Below are positions 21,301-32,917 of a stretch of 64,000 nt of DNA, one piece after another. A program made the translations under genes and the position numbers. The notes beneath the pieces were generated by a model. That model saw nothing but the letters and a program-made list of their open reading frames with translations. It did no database searches and was not told the origin of the DNA. Origin of the DNA: Nannocystis pusilla (GTDB lineage Bacteria > Myxococcota_A > Polyangia > Nannocystales > Nannocystaceae); assembly GCF_026626665.1 (NCBI RefSeq), contig NZ_JAPNKE010000002.1:3883168-3947167 (forward strand), in the 5' to 3' direction. The first letter of the stretch is position 1; each line of letters starts with the position of its first letter.

Positions 21301-23010
21301 CGGGCGCAGCGCCAGCACCCGCTCGAGCGCCGTCAGCCCGCGCTCGGGCGCGTTCAGGCGGTCGCGCGCGAGGCCGGCGATCCGCTGGTACAGCGCGATC
21401 TGCTGGTCCTCGTCGGCCATCTGCTCGGCCGCGGCGTAGAGCACGTCGAGCACCTCGCCGAGGCGACCTTGCGCCTCGTAGAGGGCGACCAGGTCGTCCC
21501 AGCGACCGGCGGTCACGTAGGCCTCGCGCAGGGCGTGGCTGGCCTCGTGATGGGTCGGGTCGAGGCGAGCGACCGCTGCCCAGGTCTCGATCGCAGCGCC
21601 CGGCTCGCCGAGCCGATCGGCCTGGAGGTGAGCCAGACGCCCGAGCAGCTCGACCTTGCGCACCGGCGCCGCGGCGGCGTCGATCTGGCGGCGGAGGACG
21701 TCGACCGCCTCGGCCCACCGACCCTCGCGCTCGTAGAGGTCGATCAGGGCGACGAAGGCCTCCTCGACGTCGCCGTGCTGCGCGAGCACCTCGCGCCAGG
21801 CCGTGATCGCCTCTGCGCGGTCGTTGAGCTTCTCCTCGGCGATCCGGGCCAGGGCGATCCGCAGCTCGCAGGCCCGCTCGCCGCTGGCGCTGGCCAGCTC
21901 GTCCTTGCGCAGGTCGATGAGGGCGCGCCAGTCCTTGCGCAGCTCGTGGATCCGGGCCAGCGCGTCGCGGGTCTCGCGGTCGTCGGGCTGGAGGCGCAGC
22001 GCCTCGTGCAGCGGCTCCATTCCCTTGCTGGTGTTGTCGAGCTGGTCGACCCAGATGCTGGAGATCCGGCGCAGCATGTCGACCTGGCGCGGGACGTCCT
22101 TCTCGGTCCGCGCGGCGTCCAGCAGGCGGCCGTAGACGGTCAGCAGGTCGTTCCAGCGGCCCGACGCGCCGTAGGTGTCGGCCAGCGCCTTGATGGTGGC
22201 GGCGTGGCGCGGGTTGATGTCGAGGATCCGCTGCAAGGTGGCCAGCGCCATCGCGTCGAGGCGCAGATGGTCGCGGTACAGCTCGGCGATCTCGAGCAGC
22301 CGCCCGATCCGCTCGTCGCGGTTCTCGGGCCGGTCGGCCACGCGGTCGAACTCTTCCTTGAGCAGTTCGACCAGCGCCGTCCACTTCTGCCCCTCGCGGT
22401 ACAGCCGCTCGAGCGCCTTGGCGGCGCGCGGGTCGTAGCCGTCCTCACGCAGCACCGAGCGCCACACCTCGATCGCGCGGTCGATGCTGCCGAGCTTCTT
22501 CTCGGCGAGGTCGGCCATCTCGTGGGCGAGGGCGAAGCGCTGGTCGGTGTCTTCCTTCTTCAGCGAGCGCCGCGCCTGCACCAGCACCTGCATGAGCTGG
22601 CTCGCGTCCGCATCGGACGAGAACATCTCGCGATAAAAGGCGAGGATCTGAGGATTGGCGGGCTCGTTGCGGCGGACCCGGCGGAAGTAGGGCTCGGCCT
22701 GGGTCGACTGGCCCGACAGCCGCCACACCACCACGCCCGCGAGCAGGGCCACGTCGTTGCCGGCGCCCTCGCGCGGGGCTTTCTGCGCCGCCAGCTTGGC
22801 GAACTCGACGACCTCCTCGTTGCTGGCGCCGTCGAGGAGCATGCGGCCGACGACCTTCGCGGCGGCGTCCCCGGAGCCGGGGTCCTGCTTGGCCTCGGCG
22901 CGCGCCGCCGCCAGGTCGACCGATCCCAGCGACGCAGCGAGTTCACTGCGCCGTGCCGGGTCAGACGGTTGGGTCAGGAACTGAAACAGGACGGAGCGGA
23001 GTTCGGACAT
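12320..23010 (-). CDS. Giant tetratricopeptide-repeat protein, one frameshift
   Basis: About 3,560 residues made almost wholly of TPR-like helical pairs. A recurring unit reads like LLEEVLRLDPRDQRARATL, spaced by segments such as RWDDLIELLRERL and ERxxLLxxIAxLxEExLxD. No signal peptide or membrane helix is seen, so it is probably a cytosolic scaffold; no catalytic domain is visible. Start ATG 23010 follows a GAGG; the frame opens slightly earlier at TTG 23022. A frame change near 20022 joins AEAEGRAV to EQQALYKDLLLARAVAL. A palindrome copy at 14982-14997 codes SVLLDR. Its size is far above usual TPR proteins. The SpoU gene is 150 bp upstream. Confidence 0.85.
14982..14997. repeat. Intragenic palindrome CTGTCCAAAAGGACAG
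   Basis: Perfect copy inside the giant TPR gene, read as LSVLLDR within a helix. A half copy (GAGGACAGG) follows 20 bp later, and a weaker copy (CATGACCTCGAGGGCATG) is at 15959-15976. Confidence 0.85.
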
Positions 23011-23160
23011 AGAAAGCCTCAAGGGGCGACGCCCCGAAGGGGCGTCCGCCGTGCGAGCGGCATGCGAAGGCTGCCATAGGGTGGCGAAGATTTGCGGCCT
23101 CCGCTAGGTCCTAATGCAGCCCGGCCGCGAAATCGCGGGGCGACTCGGACGCCCCCGGAT

Positions 23161-23897
23161 TCACCCGCCGTCCCGCTCGTTTGGGGCAGTCGGGGACTCG
23201 GCCGGAGCCGGCGTGCAGAGGGTCGCGAGCGCCACCGCGGCCGCAGCGGAGACGTTGAGCGACGCGACTCCGCCCGCGCCCGGGATGGTCGCAAGAAAAT
23301 CACAGGAGTCGCGAGTCAACCGGCGCAGGCCTGACCCTCGCTGCCGAGCACCAGCACCAGCGCGTCCGGCATGCCGTCCGCGGCGAGCCGGCGCAGGTCC
23401 GCGCCGGCCTCGGCAACCGTGCCGACCACCCAGAAGCCGACCTCCTTCGCCCGCGCCAGCGCGCGCGCCAGGTTCGTCACCTGACACAGCGGCAACCTCT
23501 CGGTCGCCCCCGCCGACGCGCGCACCACCGTCGGCGTCACCGCCACCGACCGGTCGCGCGCCCAGAACACCCCGCTCGCCCCGAAGAATTCGGCGCTCCG
23601 CACGATCGCCCCGAGGTTGTGCGGATCCTGCACGCCGTCGAGCGCAACCAGAAGAAGTTTCCGATCTTTGGGTGGCTCGAGTTCAAGTAGTTCCTCGAGG
23701 TCCCAGTCGCGCGGCGGCCGGGCGATCGCCACCACCCCGCGCGCCAGCTCGGGCGAGATCACCGCGGCGATCGCGTCCGGTGTACAGACATCGATCGCCA
23801 CGCCGGGCGGAGCGTGACGCCGCAGCTCGAGCTCGTGCCCCGGCAGCGCGAGGATCCGTCGCACCCGCCCCGGGGCACCCCGCAGCAGTTCGACCAC
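23161..23897 (-). CDS. SpoU/TrmH-family RNA 2'-O-methyltransferase, one frameshift
   Basis: SAM-dependent ribose methyltransferase of the SpoU class (RlmB/TrmH-like). Motif 1 is DGVQDPHNLGAIVRSAEFFGA, motif 2 LVLGSEGQG, and motif 3 IPGAGGVASLNVSAAAAVAL. Motif 2 and motif 3 lie in different frames; one base is missing near 23330, so the true stop is at 23161. The only start codon seen is GTG 23897. However, the same frame upstream reads GRDDYLVPGERAV preceded by about 75 Pro/Arg/Gly residues back to the previous gene's stop, as in RlmB proteins with basic N-terminal linkers. The real start may be upstream, hidden by another indel. Confidence 0.85.
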
Positions 23898-24164
23898 CGC
23901 CCGCTCGCCGGGGACGAGGTAGTCGTCGCGCCCGACCTGCGGCGCTCGCCGGTCGGCGCCCGGAGCCTCGCCCGCTCGCGGTCCGGGGCCAGCGCCCTGC
24001 GGCCGTCGCGGGCCCGACTTGTCCGGTCGCCCGCCGGCGCCTTCGGGACGAGGACCGCCGCCGTGCGTCGTGCGAGGCCGGTCTCGACCGGGCTCGGCCG
24101 GACCGCCCTGGCGGCCTCGAGAGTCGCCGACGCGGGGGACCCGTGGCGGCCTGAAGACGACGCG

Positions 24165-25995
24165 TCAGCGGCCCTGGGGGCGCTCCGCGGGATTGAGCGA
24201 GACGGCCGATTCGGTCGCGACAAAGCGACCGCTTTCTACCCTGAGCACGGCCGCCGCGGGAGGGGGCGCTGCCTCGGCGCCGGCCCACGCCTGGGCCACC
24301 GCACGGTAGACCAGCCACGCCTGGTCCGGCGGGCCCGAGCCTTCCATCGCCGTGTACGCCTCGGTGAAACCGGCCGCCTCGGGAGTTTCCCAGCCGACCG
24401 GCGCGACCAGGACGCCCTCCAGCACCTCGTGACCGGCCCCGATCGCCTCCGGCGAGCAACCCTCGGCGGTCGACAGCACCGGCACGCCGGGCTGCTTGGG
24501 CCGATCGATGACGACGCCGTCGCGGACCATCTGCCGCACCACCAGTTCCACCCGCCCGAGTTGGTCGGGGATCAGCACCGCCGCCGACTTGAGGCTCGAG
24601 CGGACCGGTTCGAGGACCTTGCTGAAGCTCGTCGTATTGGGCGGATAATAGATGGATTTCAGAGACTTCACACCCATTTTCGGAAGTGATTTCTCGAATG
24701 CGGCCACGGCGCGTTTGCCGTACGCGTTGTCGGGCGCGAGGATGACCGCGGTGGTGCGGTTCGCGCGGCCCACCGCCTGGGCGAGCGCGGCGGCGCGGGC
24801 CTCGAGCGTGGGCGCCACCCCGACGACCTGGCCTGCGCCCTCGCCCGGGACGACCAGCCGGGCCCGGCCGCCGCTGGCGGCGGCGACCTCGGCGGCGGCC
24901 TCGACGTTGCCGGGGCCGACCGGCCCGACCAGCACCGAGGCCCCGGACGCGAGCAGGGTGGCCGCCGCCTGCTTGGCCTCGGCGGGGCTCGAGCCGGCGT
25001 CTTCCCAGGCCACCTGCAGGTTGCTGCCGGCCGGTCCGGCGAGCACGCGCACCGCCGCGGTCGCGGCCGCCAGTTGCACGTCGGCGAGCCCGGCGAACTT
25101 GCCGGAGCGGGGCAAGAGCAGCCCGATCCGCGGCGGCCCGCCCGTGCTCGCGACCTGGCACCCGCGGACCCACGCCGGCGCGTCCGCGGGCGCGCTCCGA
25201 CCCGCGCGCACCAGCAGGCACTGCGCGGCGGCGGTCCCGGCGGCCTTGCGCGCGGCGTCCTCGAGCGCGGTCGCGTCGAGGCCGCGCCACTGCTCGCGCA
25301 TGCGAGCCTCGGCGAGCGGCCGCGGCGCTGCCCTCGGGCACGAGCTCGCGCCACTGCGCGTAGGCCAGCGCCGCGCCCGCTCGATCGCCGAGTCGCTCGC
25401 GCGCTCGCGCCGTGGCGGCGAGGAGATCTGGACCGCGGTCGCCACGGGTCGCGGCGGCGATGGCCTGCAGGGCTGCTTGCGGATCCCCGACCTCGGCTTC
25501 GGCGAGCGCACGCGTGCGGCCGAGGTCCTCGGTCAGTTCGCGCTCCGGCGGGGCGAGATCGATCCCCTGCGCGCGGACCTTGGCCGCGTCGTCGAGGCCG
25601 GCGCGCGCCGACGCCAGCGCCGCCGCGTAGTCACCGCGCTCGAGGTTCGCGTTGGCCTTCAACTGATGCGCGGCCAGGCGGAGGTTGAGCGGCGGATCGC
25701 GGGCGAGCAGACGATCGGCGGCTTCGACCACCGCAGGGCCGGTCGGGTCCTTCTCGTGAGCGGCCTGCACCGCGTCCCACTCGCCCTGGAAGGCCGGGTC
25801 GACGCGACCGGGATCGACGGTGCGCGTCGCCTGTCCCGCCGGACCGACGGCCTGCGATCCTCGACAGGCGCCGAGCACGGCGACCATGACCGCGGTGTGA
25901 AGGAGCGCTCGTCCGAGCGGACCTCCGAGCAACTTGTGGGGCCCGGCGCTCCCGGTCGCAATCGTGCGGGCAAACGGCTCATGGCTGGCGAGCAT
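24165..25995 (-). CDS. LppC-like periplasmic-binding lipoprotein, one frameshift
   Basis: About 610 residues. The N-terminus has a hydrophobic stretch and lipobox (AVMVAVLGAC), then TPR-like helices. The C-terminal 350 residues resemble type I periplasmic-binding/LppC proteins: RIGLLLPRSGKFAGLADVQL, SGASVLVGPVGPGN, APDNAYGKRAVAAFEK, YYPPNTTSFSKVLEPV. LpoA/LppC relatives activate penicillin-binding proteins, while ABC-type receptors bind amino acids; either fits. The frame changes near 25325 (VPEGSAAA to PLAEARMREQW). ATG 25995 gives a long pre-signal stretch; ATG 25887 is a shorter alternative. Its stop lies immediately upstream of the SpoU linker sequence. Confidence 0.75.
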
Positions 25996-26102
25996 ACGCC
26001 GGCCGCGTCGACGGGCCCAAGCAATCGGCCATGCGTCCGCGGCGACCTCGTCCGCGCGAGCGCCGTCCGAACCCTCGCACGCCGTGCTATACGAAGCGGA
26101 CC

Positions 26103-27598
26103 ATGTCGATCGGCGACGGGGAAGACCTCGACGACTCCGGCTTCGGCGAGACCAGCCGTTACGCGGCCCACCTCGATCGCGGCTGGTCGCTGCTCGATCG
26201 CGCCGACTACGAGTCGGCGCGGCAGTCGGCGCTGCAGGCCCAGCGGATCCGCCCCGACGCGCCGGACGCCGCGGTGCTGCTCGGCGCGATCGCCCTCGCG
26301 GAGGGCGATCCGGTCGAGAGCCTGCGCTGGTACGACCAGGCGATCGAGCTCGATCCCGACTACTTCGAGCCGTACGCCGCGGCCGCGCAGATCGCCCTGT
26401 TCGACCTCGGCGACGCCGCGCGCGCCCTGCAGTTCTGCGACGACGGCCTCGGCGTCGAGGCGGTCAGCGCCATCGACGCCCTCGACCTCGAGCTGCTCGG
26501 GACCGAGTGCCTCGTCTCGCTCGGCCGCGACGAGGAGGCCCGCGCCCGCCTCGACGCCCTGCGCGAGCACCCGCTGTTCGCCGCGATCCTGCGCGCCTCG
26601 TTCGAGGCCGCCGACGCCGAGCAGGGCGAAGAGGACATGTCCTCGAGTTCATCCTCATCGGAATCGGACCTCGAGCTCGACGGCTCGGTCAAGCGACGTC
26701 GCCGCCGCCCGGTCGTCCGCGAGGAGGTCGAGGAGCAGAACGGCGAGGACGAGGACGCCGAGGACGCGGCCGAGGCTGCCGAGGCCGCCGAGGCCGCCGA
26801 AGCCGCCGAAGCGGCGGTGGCCGAGCTCGACGAGGACGAGGACGGCGAGCCGCTCGACGAGGAGGAGCGCAGCGCCCAGGTCCAGCGCGTGCTGCAGTTC
26901 ATCCTGCGCATGTGCCGGCTGTGGCTCGACCTCGGCGCCCCCGAGTCGGCGCTGCCGGCCCTGCGCGCCGCGGCCGAGCGCTTCCCCAACAACGGTGACG
27001 CCTGGCACCTCCTGAGCGAGGCCGAGTACGCCCGCGGCGACGCGCGCGCCGCCTGCCACGCCGCCCTGCGCGTGTATCGGCTCGATCAGCAGCACGCGCC
27101 GCCGAAGTGGTTGCCGAGCCCGCGCAGCTGCACCGCAAGGTGGTGCAGATTTTGAGCGCCTGCCCCGACGAGACCCTGCGCGAGCTGGGCCAGCGCCGCG
27201 CCGCGCTGGTGCTGCTGGTCCACGAGGTCCCCTCGCTCGAGCTGGTGCTGGAGGGCGTCGATCCGCGGATCAGCGCGCTGAGCCTGGCGACCCGCGGCGG
27301 CTCCGACGACGAACCGCCCGAGCTCACGGGCCTGGCGATCTACCGCCGCAACCTGGTCCGCCTGGCCCGCTCGGCCGAGCAGTTCGACCACGAGCTCCGC
27401 TTCGCCGTGCTCGAGGAGCTGGCCAACTTCTTCCAGCTCAGCGACGCCCGCCGCGAACGCCTCGGCCTGCCGCCGCTCGCCGCCGACCTCGACTACGTCG
27501 ACGACGAGCCGCTCCCGCCGCCCCCGCCCGCCGTCGAAGAAGACGAGCCCGCGGCGCCTCGCCGCCGCCGCCGCAAGAAGAAGCGCATGCACTCCTGA
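26103..27598 (+). CDS. TPR protein with acidic linker and degenerate zincin-like C-terminus, one frameshift
   Basis: About 498 residues. TPR units lie at residues 20-170 (GWSLLDRADYESARQSAL, RWYDQAIELDPDYFEPYA). Then comes a poly-Ser/acidic linker holding a palindrome copy (26631-26644, coding EDMSS) and an Ala-Glu repeat. Another TPR pair follows, and the frame changes near 27107. The C-terminal 130 residues (LTGLAIYRRNLVRLA, FDHELRFAVLEELANFFQLSD) align in pattern with minimal zincins of the TTHA0227 type. The HExxH position is occupied by LEELANFF, so metal binding is lost. It ends in a basic RRRRKKKR tail. Start ATG 26103; it diverges from the LppC-like gene. Confidence 0.75.
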
Positions 27599-28427
27599 GG
27601 CGCGCAGCGCGAGACTCGGCTGCGCAAGAGGACGCTCCGACCTCGCGGCCTCGCGTCATGGCGAGCCGGTGACCACTGCACCGCCGCTCTTCGCCTCCGC
27701 CTCGGCGGCGGCATCGGCCAGGTCGCCTCGTCGGCCAAGTCGCTCGTCGAGGTCGCAGCATCGTCGTTCTCGACTCTCGTCGCCGCCTCGCCGGCCAGGT
27801 CGCTCGCGATCTGCTGCGTCGCTCGTCGAGGTCGCAGCATCGTCGTTCTCGACTCTCGTCGCCGCCTCGCCGGCCAGGTCGCTAGCGATCTGCTGCGTCG
27901 CTCGTCGAGGTCGCAGCATCGTCGTTCTCGACTCTCGTCGTCGCCTCGCCGGCCGACTGCGCTCATCGGCCTCGCAGCTTCTCGTCGACACCGCCCTCGT
28001 CACCTCGTCGACGTCGACGTCGACCGCGGCGCCTCGCCGTCATCGCCTCGACATCGCCCTCGTCCCTCATCCGCGTCGACCTTCGCCTCGGCCGGCCGAC
28101 TGCGCTCATCGACCCTCGTCAACATCGACGTCGCTCGCGTCAGCTCGACGTCACCATCTCGGCGTCGCCCTCGTCCCTCATGCGCGTCGCTCTCCGCGGA
28201 CTGCGCTCGTCAGAGTCACGGGCTCGTCGCCGCATTCGCCCCGCCTGCGCTCGTCGACATCCGACGCTCGTCGACATCCGACATCGCGACCGGCGACATG
28301 ACGAGGTCATCGACGACCGCGAGCAGACCTCGCTCGCTCCGCTGCGATGACGGCGGACGGCCCGCGATCGCCTGTCCTCGAGGACACGTCCAACCCGTCG
28401 CGGCGGCTCACCGCGCGAGCGTCGGGC
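27599..28427. repeat. Non-coding stretch with 79-bp tandem repeats
   Basis: No gene is supported here. Three copies of a 79-bp unit start at 27741, 27820 and 27899 (CGCTCGTCGAGGTCGCAGCA at the head), nearly identical. They are followed to about 28300 by looser CGTCGACGTCGACG-type low-complexity sequence. Open frames on both strands reflect composition only. Confidence 0.9.
28372..28387. repeat. Palindrome CTGTCCTCGAGGACAC at the 3' end of the FHA gene
   Basis: Perfect except the last base pair, 40 bp past the FHA gene's stop. There is no T-run, so it is not a standard terminator. Confidence 0.8.
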
Positions 28428-29206
28428 TCAGGGCCCGCCGAACGCGTCGGAGAACTCGGCGATGGTCGACATCAGGCCGCGGGGCACGTCGACGCCGTCG
28501 CGGGCCATCTCTCGCAGCGTTCGCTCGTAGTCTTCGAGGCCGGTGCCGGGGATCCGCGTGATGCGGTCGAGCGCGCCGCGGAGCTGCTCGATGATCTCGT
28601 CGGGCATCAGCCAGCCGTGCACGGCGTGCAGGCGGAACACGCGGTCGAGCCACACGCCCGAGGATGACTTTTGGGCCAGGGCGATCAGGCACACCACGCA
28701 CGACTTCGCGGTGGGGTGATCGACCGGCACGCTCGAGCCCATGAGCTGATTGGTCAGCGCGAGCGCGTAACGCTCGGCCTCCTTGATCTTGCCCATGTTG
28801 AGGCTCTTCTGGACCAGCTGGCTGATCAGCGAGGGGAACTGGGTCTCCTCGTGGGGGCCGATGGTCTTGCGCAGGCTGTCCATCGGATCGTCGACGGGCG
28901 CCTGGCTGGCGTCGCTGATGATGGCGATGACCTCGCGACCGATCTTCAGGTTGTCGCCGTGGACGAGCTGCGTCTTGACGCGGCCCGGCAGACGCTGGCC
29001 GTTGAGGAACGTGCCGTTGCTGCTGTCGAGATCCTCGACTTGCAGCTCGCTGGCGGACACGTGCAGGCGCGCGTGGTAGCGCGAGGTCAGGTCGTCGTCG
29101 AGCGTGAAGAAGCAGTCGCTCATGCGCCCGACCAGGTGGGACCCAGTGGGGAGGGACAAGGTGCGCCCCCGAACTTGATCTTGAACTGCGGCACCGCGGC
29201 GCCCAT
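28428..29206 (-). CDS. FHA-domain protein, one frameshift
   Basis: About 259 residues. The N-terminal forkhead-associated domain binds phosphothreonine. It shows PTGSHLVGRMSDC, the SRYHA motif in DDLTSRYHARLHV, and LEDLDSSNGTFLNGQ-like sequence (VEDLDSSNGTFLNG). The rest is helical, with no domain recognised (LISQLVQKSLNMGKIKEAER). The first 14 residues (MGAAVPQFKIKFGG) are in another frame. A C5 run at 29166-29170 seems to lack one base, which restores FGGRTLSLP. Start ATG 29206. It could read out kinase signalling such as that of the kinase at 6294-9666, but no linkage is shown. Confidence 0.88.
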
Positions 29207-29329
29207 GGTAACGCAAGTGCCGGGGCGCCCCCAAGCCTCACCGCGCTGCTCCGCGCCCCCAGACCCCGCCGGCCGGATGGCGGGACTCCCGCCCTGCCCT
29301 GCTCGCGGAACCCGCCGAGGCCGGCGTTC

Positions 29330-32300
29330 CTAGCGGACCAAGAAGCGGACGTCGGGCTCCACCTGGCCACCCGCGAGGGTCACACGGACGACCTGGCCGC
29401 GGGTCGTCCCACCCGCGCTGTCGACCACGAACACGGTCGACAGCTCGGGCGCGTTTACGATCCGCGTCGGCCCGGTCAGCGTTACGCTGGCCGTGACCAC
29501 GTTCGCGTCGTAAGGCGCATACCCCGCCTTGGTCCCGAACGCCTCGCGGGCCCGGCCGGGGATCCGCGAGCGCTTGAACTCGGCGAACTCGGCCGGCCAC
29601 AGCGCGTCCTCGGTGCCCGGGATCGGCGCGGCGAGGTCGAGCAGGCTCGTCAGGTCGAGCACGATGCTCATCATCGGGTTGCTGTAGCGGATCGCCGGGA
29701 CCGGGCGCTGGCCGTCGTCGGGCGGGCCGTACTTGAAGAAGTGGTAGATCGCGTTGGGCGTGTTGCTGTCCAGCGCCGCCGGTCGCTCCACGTCGATGAA
29801 GCAGGGGTTCGGCGCCCCCCGTCAGGCCGCTCGTCGCCCGCGGGGCAGCTGGGGATCGGCCACAGCGCGTTCTGCCGCGTGTCGGCCTCGTCCTCGCCGA
29901 GGCGGATCCGGCTCGTGAGCAGGTTGGAGACCTCGGGATCTTCGTAGCACTCGCTCGACTCCGGGTCGGCCTTCACCTTCTGCGGCAGGAAGTCGTACGG
30001 GCCGCGGACGATGAAGCTGTTGCGCGCGAGCACCTGGTAGCGGATGAGCTCACGGAAGCACTCCGGACCGGGGAGCGGCGTCAGGGCGCAGTCCTCGTCG
30101 GGCCCGCACGGACGCTTGCACGCGCCGTCGATGCACAGCGGGTAGTCGGGCGCCTGCGCGGCGCAGTCGGCGTGCGTGTTGCAGCCGTTGTCGGGCTGCT
30201 CCGGCGCGCACGACAGCCGGCTCTCGCACTCGATGTAGCCGGGGTCGCCGATGAAGCCGTAGTCCGAAGCGCAGCACGGCAGCGCGCCCTCCTGGCCGCA
30301 GTTCGGCTCGTCAGTGCTGCGGGCGCAGGTCGGCTCGCCGTCGATGGTCCGACCGACGACGAAGTCGCCGCGGCACAGCGCCTCGCGCTCCTCGTCGGTG
30401 ACCGGCGTCGACGCGCTCGTCTTCTCCTGCCGCATCATCACGTACGAGTCGACCGGCCGGTCGAGCACCTGCAGCCACAGCTCCTGCTGGAACGCGCGGG
30501 TGATCGCCCACTCGCGCCGCGCCGCGCCGCAGTCGTCGCGCAGGAACGGCCGGCACATCTGCAGCAGATCCTCGCGCGAGGCCCCGTAAGCGACCTCGGA
30601 CACGCACAGGCCGGGCGAGCCCGCGGGCGCCTGCGGGTCGAGCAAGCAGTACTGCCCGGCGCCGCAGTCGGGGTCTTGGTTGCAGCCGAGGATGAACAGC
30701 TTGTCGCCGCCGAGCACGCCGCGCTCGCAGAACTGCGCGGTCTTGTCGACCAGGCGAGTGTCGCCCGCGCTGGTGCTGAGGCAGGTGCCGCCGGCCCAGC
30801 CTGGCTCGTCGCACAGGAGCTGTCCGCTCGTGCTGGTGGTGCCGGGGATCTCGCCCTCCCAGAACAGGTTCCAGGTCCCGCTCGCCCACGCCGAGTAGTC
30901 GCGCACCACGGCGCGGACGACGTCGTTCTCGTAGAGGCCGGACGCCATCACGTCGTCGTCCTCTTCGGTCTTGGCCAGGCGGTCTTGCTCGCGCTCCGAC
31001 ACCGGCGGCGACAGAGCCGGCCCGATCTGCTCGCAGTAGCCCGTCGACTCGCCCTCGCCCAAAAGGCAGCGGACGTCGTCGCAGTCGTTGTCGTCGTTGC
31101 AGGCGACGCGCGTCTCGTAGGCGCGATCGATCCGCCGCAGGCTCGGCGACAGCGTGCGCGTCACCGTCGGATCGGCGATCCCGTTGGGCAGCAGGCGATC
31201 GGGGACCTTGTCCTCCATCCGCGGCAGCGCCTCGATCGTCGTGGTCGCCAGCGTCGGGTCGACGTTCGGCCACAGCGAGTGCGGCGGGATCTGGGCGTCC
31301 ATGATCCCGAGGTAGTCGTACGCGGTGCTGATCCGGCGATCGTCCTGGAACTGGTCGAACACGCCGAAGACCAGGCGACCGAAGCTGGTCGACGCCACGC
31401 CGACCACGCCGGGCCCGGTGAATGGCGACGAGATGGCGCGGCCCTCGGCCGACGCCTCGGCCGTGTCGGCCGTCGCCGACGGGCAGCGATCGTAGCTACC
31501 GCCGGCGGCCGAGACCTCGGCCGAGCTGTACCACTTCTGGAACGTCCAGTCGGTGATGAGCGAGCCGTTCGGCCCGCGGATGCCCGGCCCGCGCGCGAAC
31601 GGTCGCCGGTCCGGCGGGTTCTCGCCCGGGAACTCCGCCGGGTGGCAGGCCGCGGCCGTCACCACCGTGGGATCGACCTGCGTGTCGCACTCGCTGCCGA
31701 GCTCCGTGCGGTTCGGGCTGAACTCGCGCCGCACCACGCGGGTCGAGCCGTCGCCCGCGATCACGTAGAGGAACTGGTACGGCTCCGGATCGGGATCGGG
31801 CCCGCTCGCCATCAACATCGGCGGCGTCGGGCGGATCGCCGAGATGCCCTGCGCCGCCGTCAACTCGAACTCGAGCGGATCGTCGGTCCACGTCTTGCCG
31901 TCGTAGCGGAGCTCGTAGATGTTGTCGGACCCGAGGCCGCCGACGTACAGCGACACGTCCTGGACCTCGAGGTCGGCGAAGTCGACGCAGGCGGTCGGAT
32001 CGGCCGGCGGCGTCACGAGGGCCATCGCCAGCGGGTACATGCCGTCGGGGTCGCCCGGCGGCGCGCTGGCCAGCGCGCCGCCGTAGTCGGGATCTTCGAA
32101 CTGCTCGGCGCAGTCGATCGGGCACACCGGATCGGCGCCGGTGTCGACCACGGTGATCGCGTCGTTGTTCGGGTCGCGCACGAACTGACGGCTCTGGAGG
32201 ATCCGCTGCGTCCGCAGGTCGACCTCCGCGATCAGCTGGCACGACGGGAACGTGACGTACACGCTGCCCGGGTTGGCCGGGTCGCAGCCCTGGCGCGGGT

Positions 32301-32913
32301 CGCCGGTGTTGCTCAGATCCGGCGGCACCGCCAGCACCTGGCCGGGTCGGGCGCCGAGCGGCGTGCCGTCGGCGCGGCGCGGCACCACCGTCGACACGTA
32401 CGCCGCCGGGTCGTCCTCGGGCGGCTCCTCGAACGCGTACGACGCCAGGCCGCTCACGTCGAGCACGCTGAGGTCGCAGCTCCCGAGGTTGCCCGACACC
32501 GCGAAGCAGCCCGCCTGCAGGCCGGTCGTGACCGTCATGCTCGACGGCACCTCGCCCGCGCTGATGAGCTGGGGCCCGGGCGCGCCGATGTTCATGTCGA
32601 TGACCGAGCCGGCGCAGCGGCTGAACATCGCGATGTCGTTGCGCTCCGAGTTGGCGACGAAGCCGACCAGCCGCAGGTCGCCGCACACCGACTCGGACAC
32701 CGCGTCGGAGCACAGCTCGAGCGACTGCGGCGTCAGGTCGCCGTTCGCCTCCTGGCGCACGCACGCGAGCGCGACGTCCAGCGGGCGGTCGAGCACGCGG
32801 TTGGGGATGACCTGGTTCTGACGGTTGCCGCAGCTCGTCCCGCCGGCGGCGAGCACGACGAGCGTGGCGATGGCCGGGAGGTGTAGACGCGTGGTGACGA
32901 AGCGGCGGGTCAT
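29330..32913 (-). CDS. Large Cys-rich lipoprotein, one frameshift
   Basis: About 1,194 residues. A lipobox ends the signal peptide (VVLAAGGTSC). The first half carries repeated strand patterns such as LVGFVANSERNDIAMF and SLYVGGLGSDNIYEL that suggest a beta-propeller. The second half has Cys-rich modules (CNDDNDCDDVRC, CNQDPDCGAGQYC, CNTHADCAAQAPDYPLC) like those in myxobacterial surface proteins. A C6 run at 29815-29820 breaks the frame; the end continues as LDSNTPNAIYHFFKYG to the stop at 29330. No function is assigned. It starts four bases after the next lipoprotein's stop, so they form an operon. Confidence 0.75.
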
Positions 32914-32917
32914 CGGG

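Noticed and set aside
27656..28301. Coding genes within the 79-bp repeats
   Set aside because: Open frames on both strands come from the repeat composition; no start with a binding site and no protein pattern.
28372..28387. Palindromes as rho-independent terminators
   Set aside because: No T-run follows, and identical elements lie inside genes, so termination cannot be the general role.
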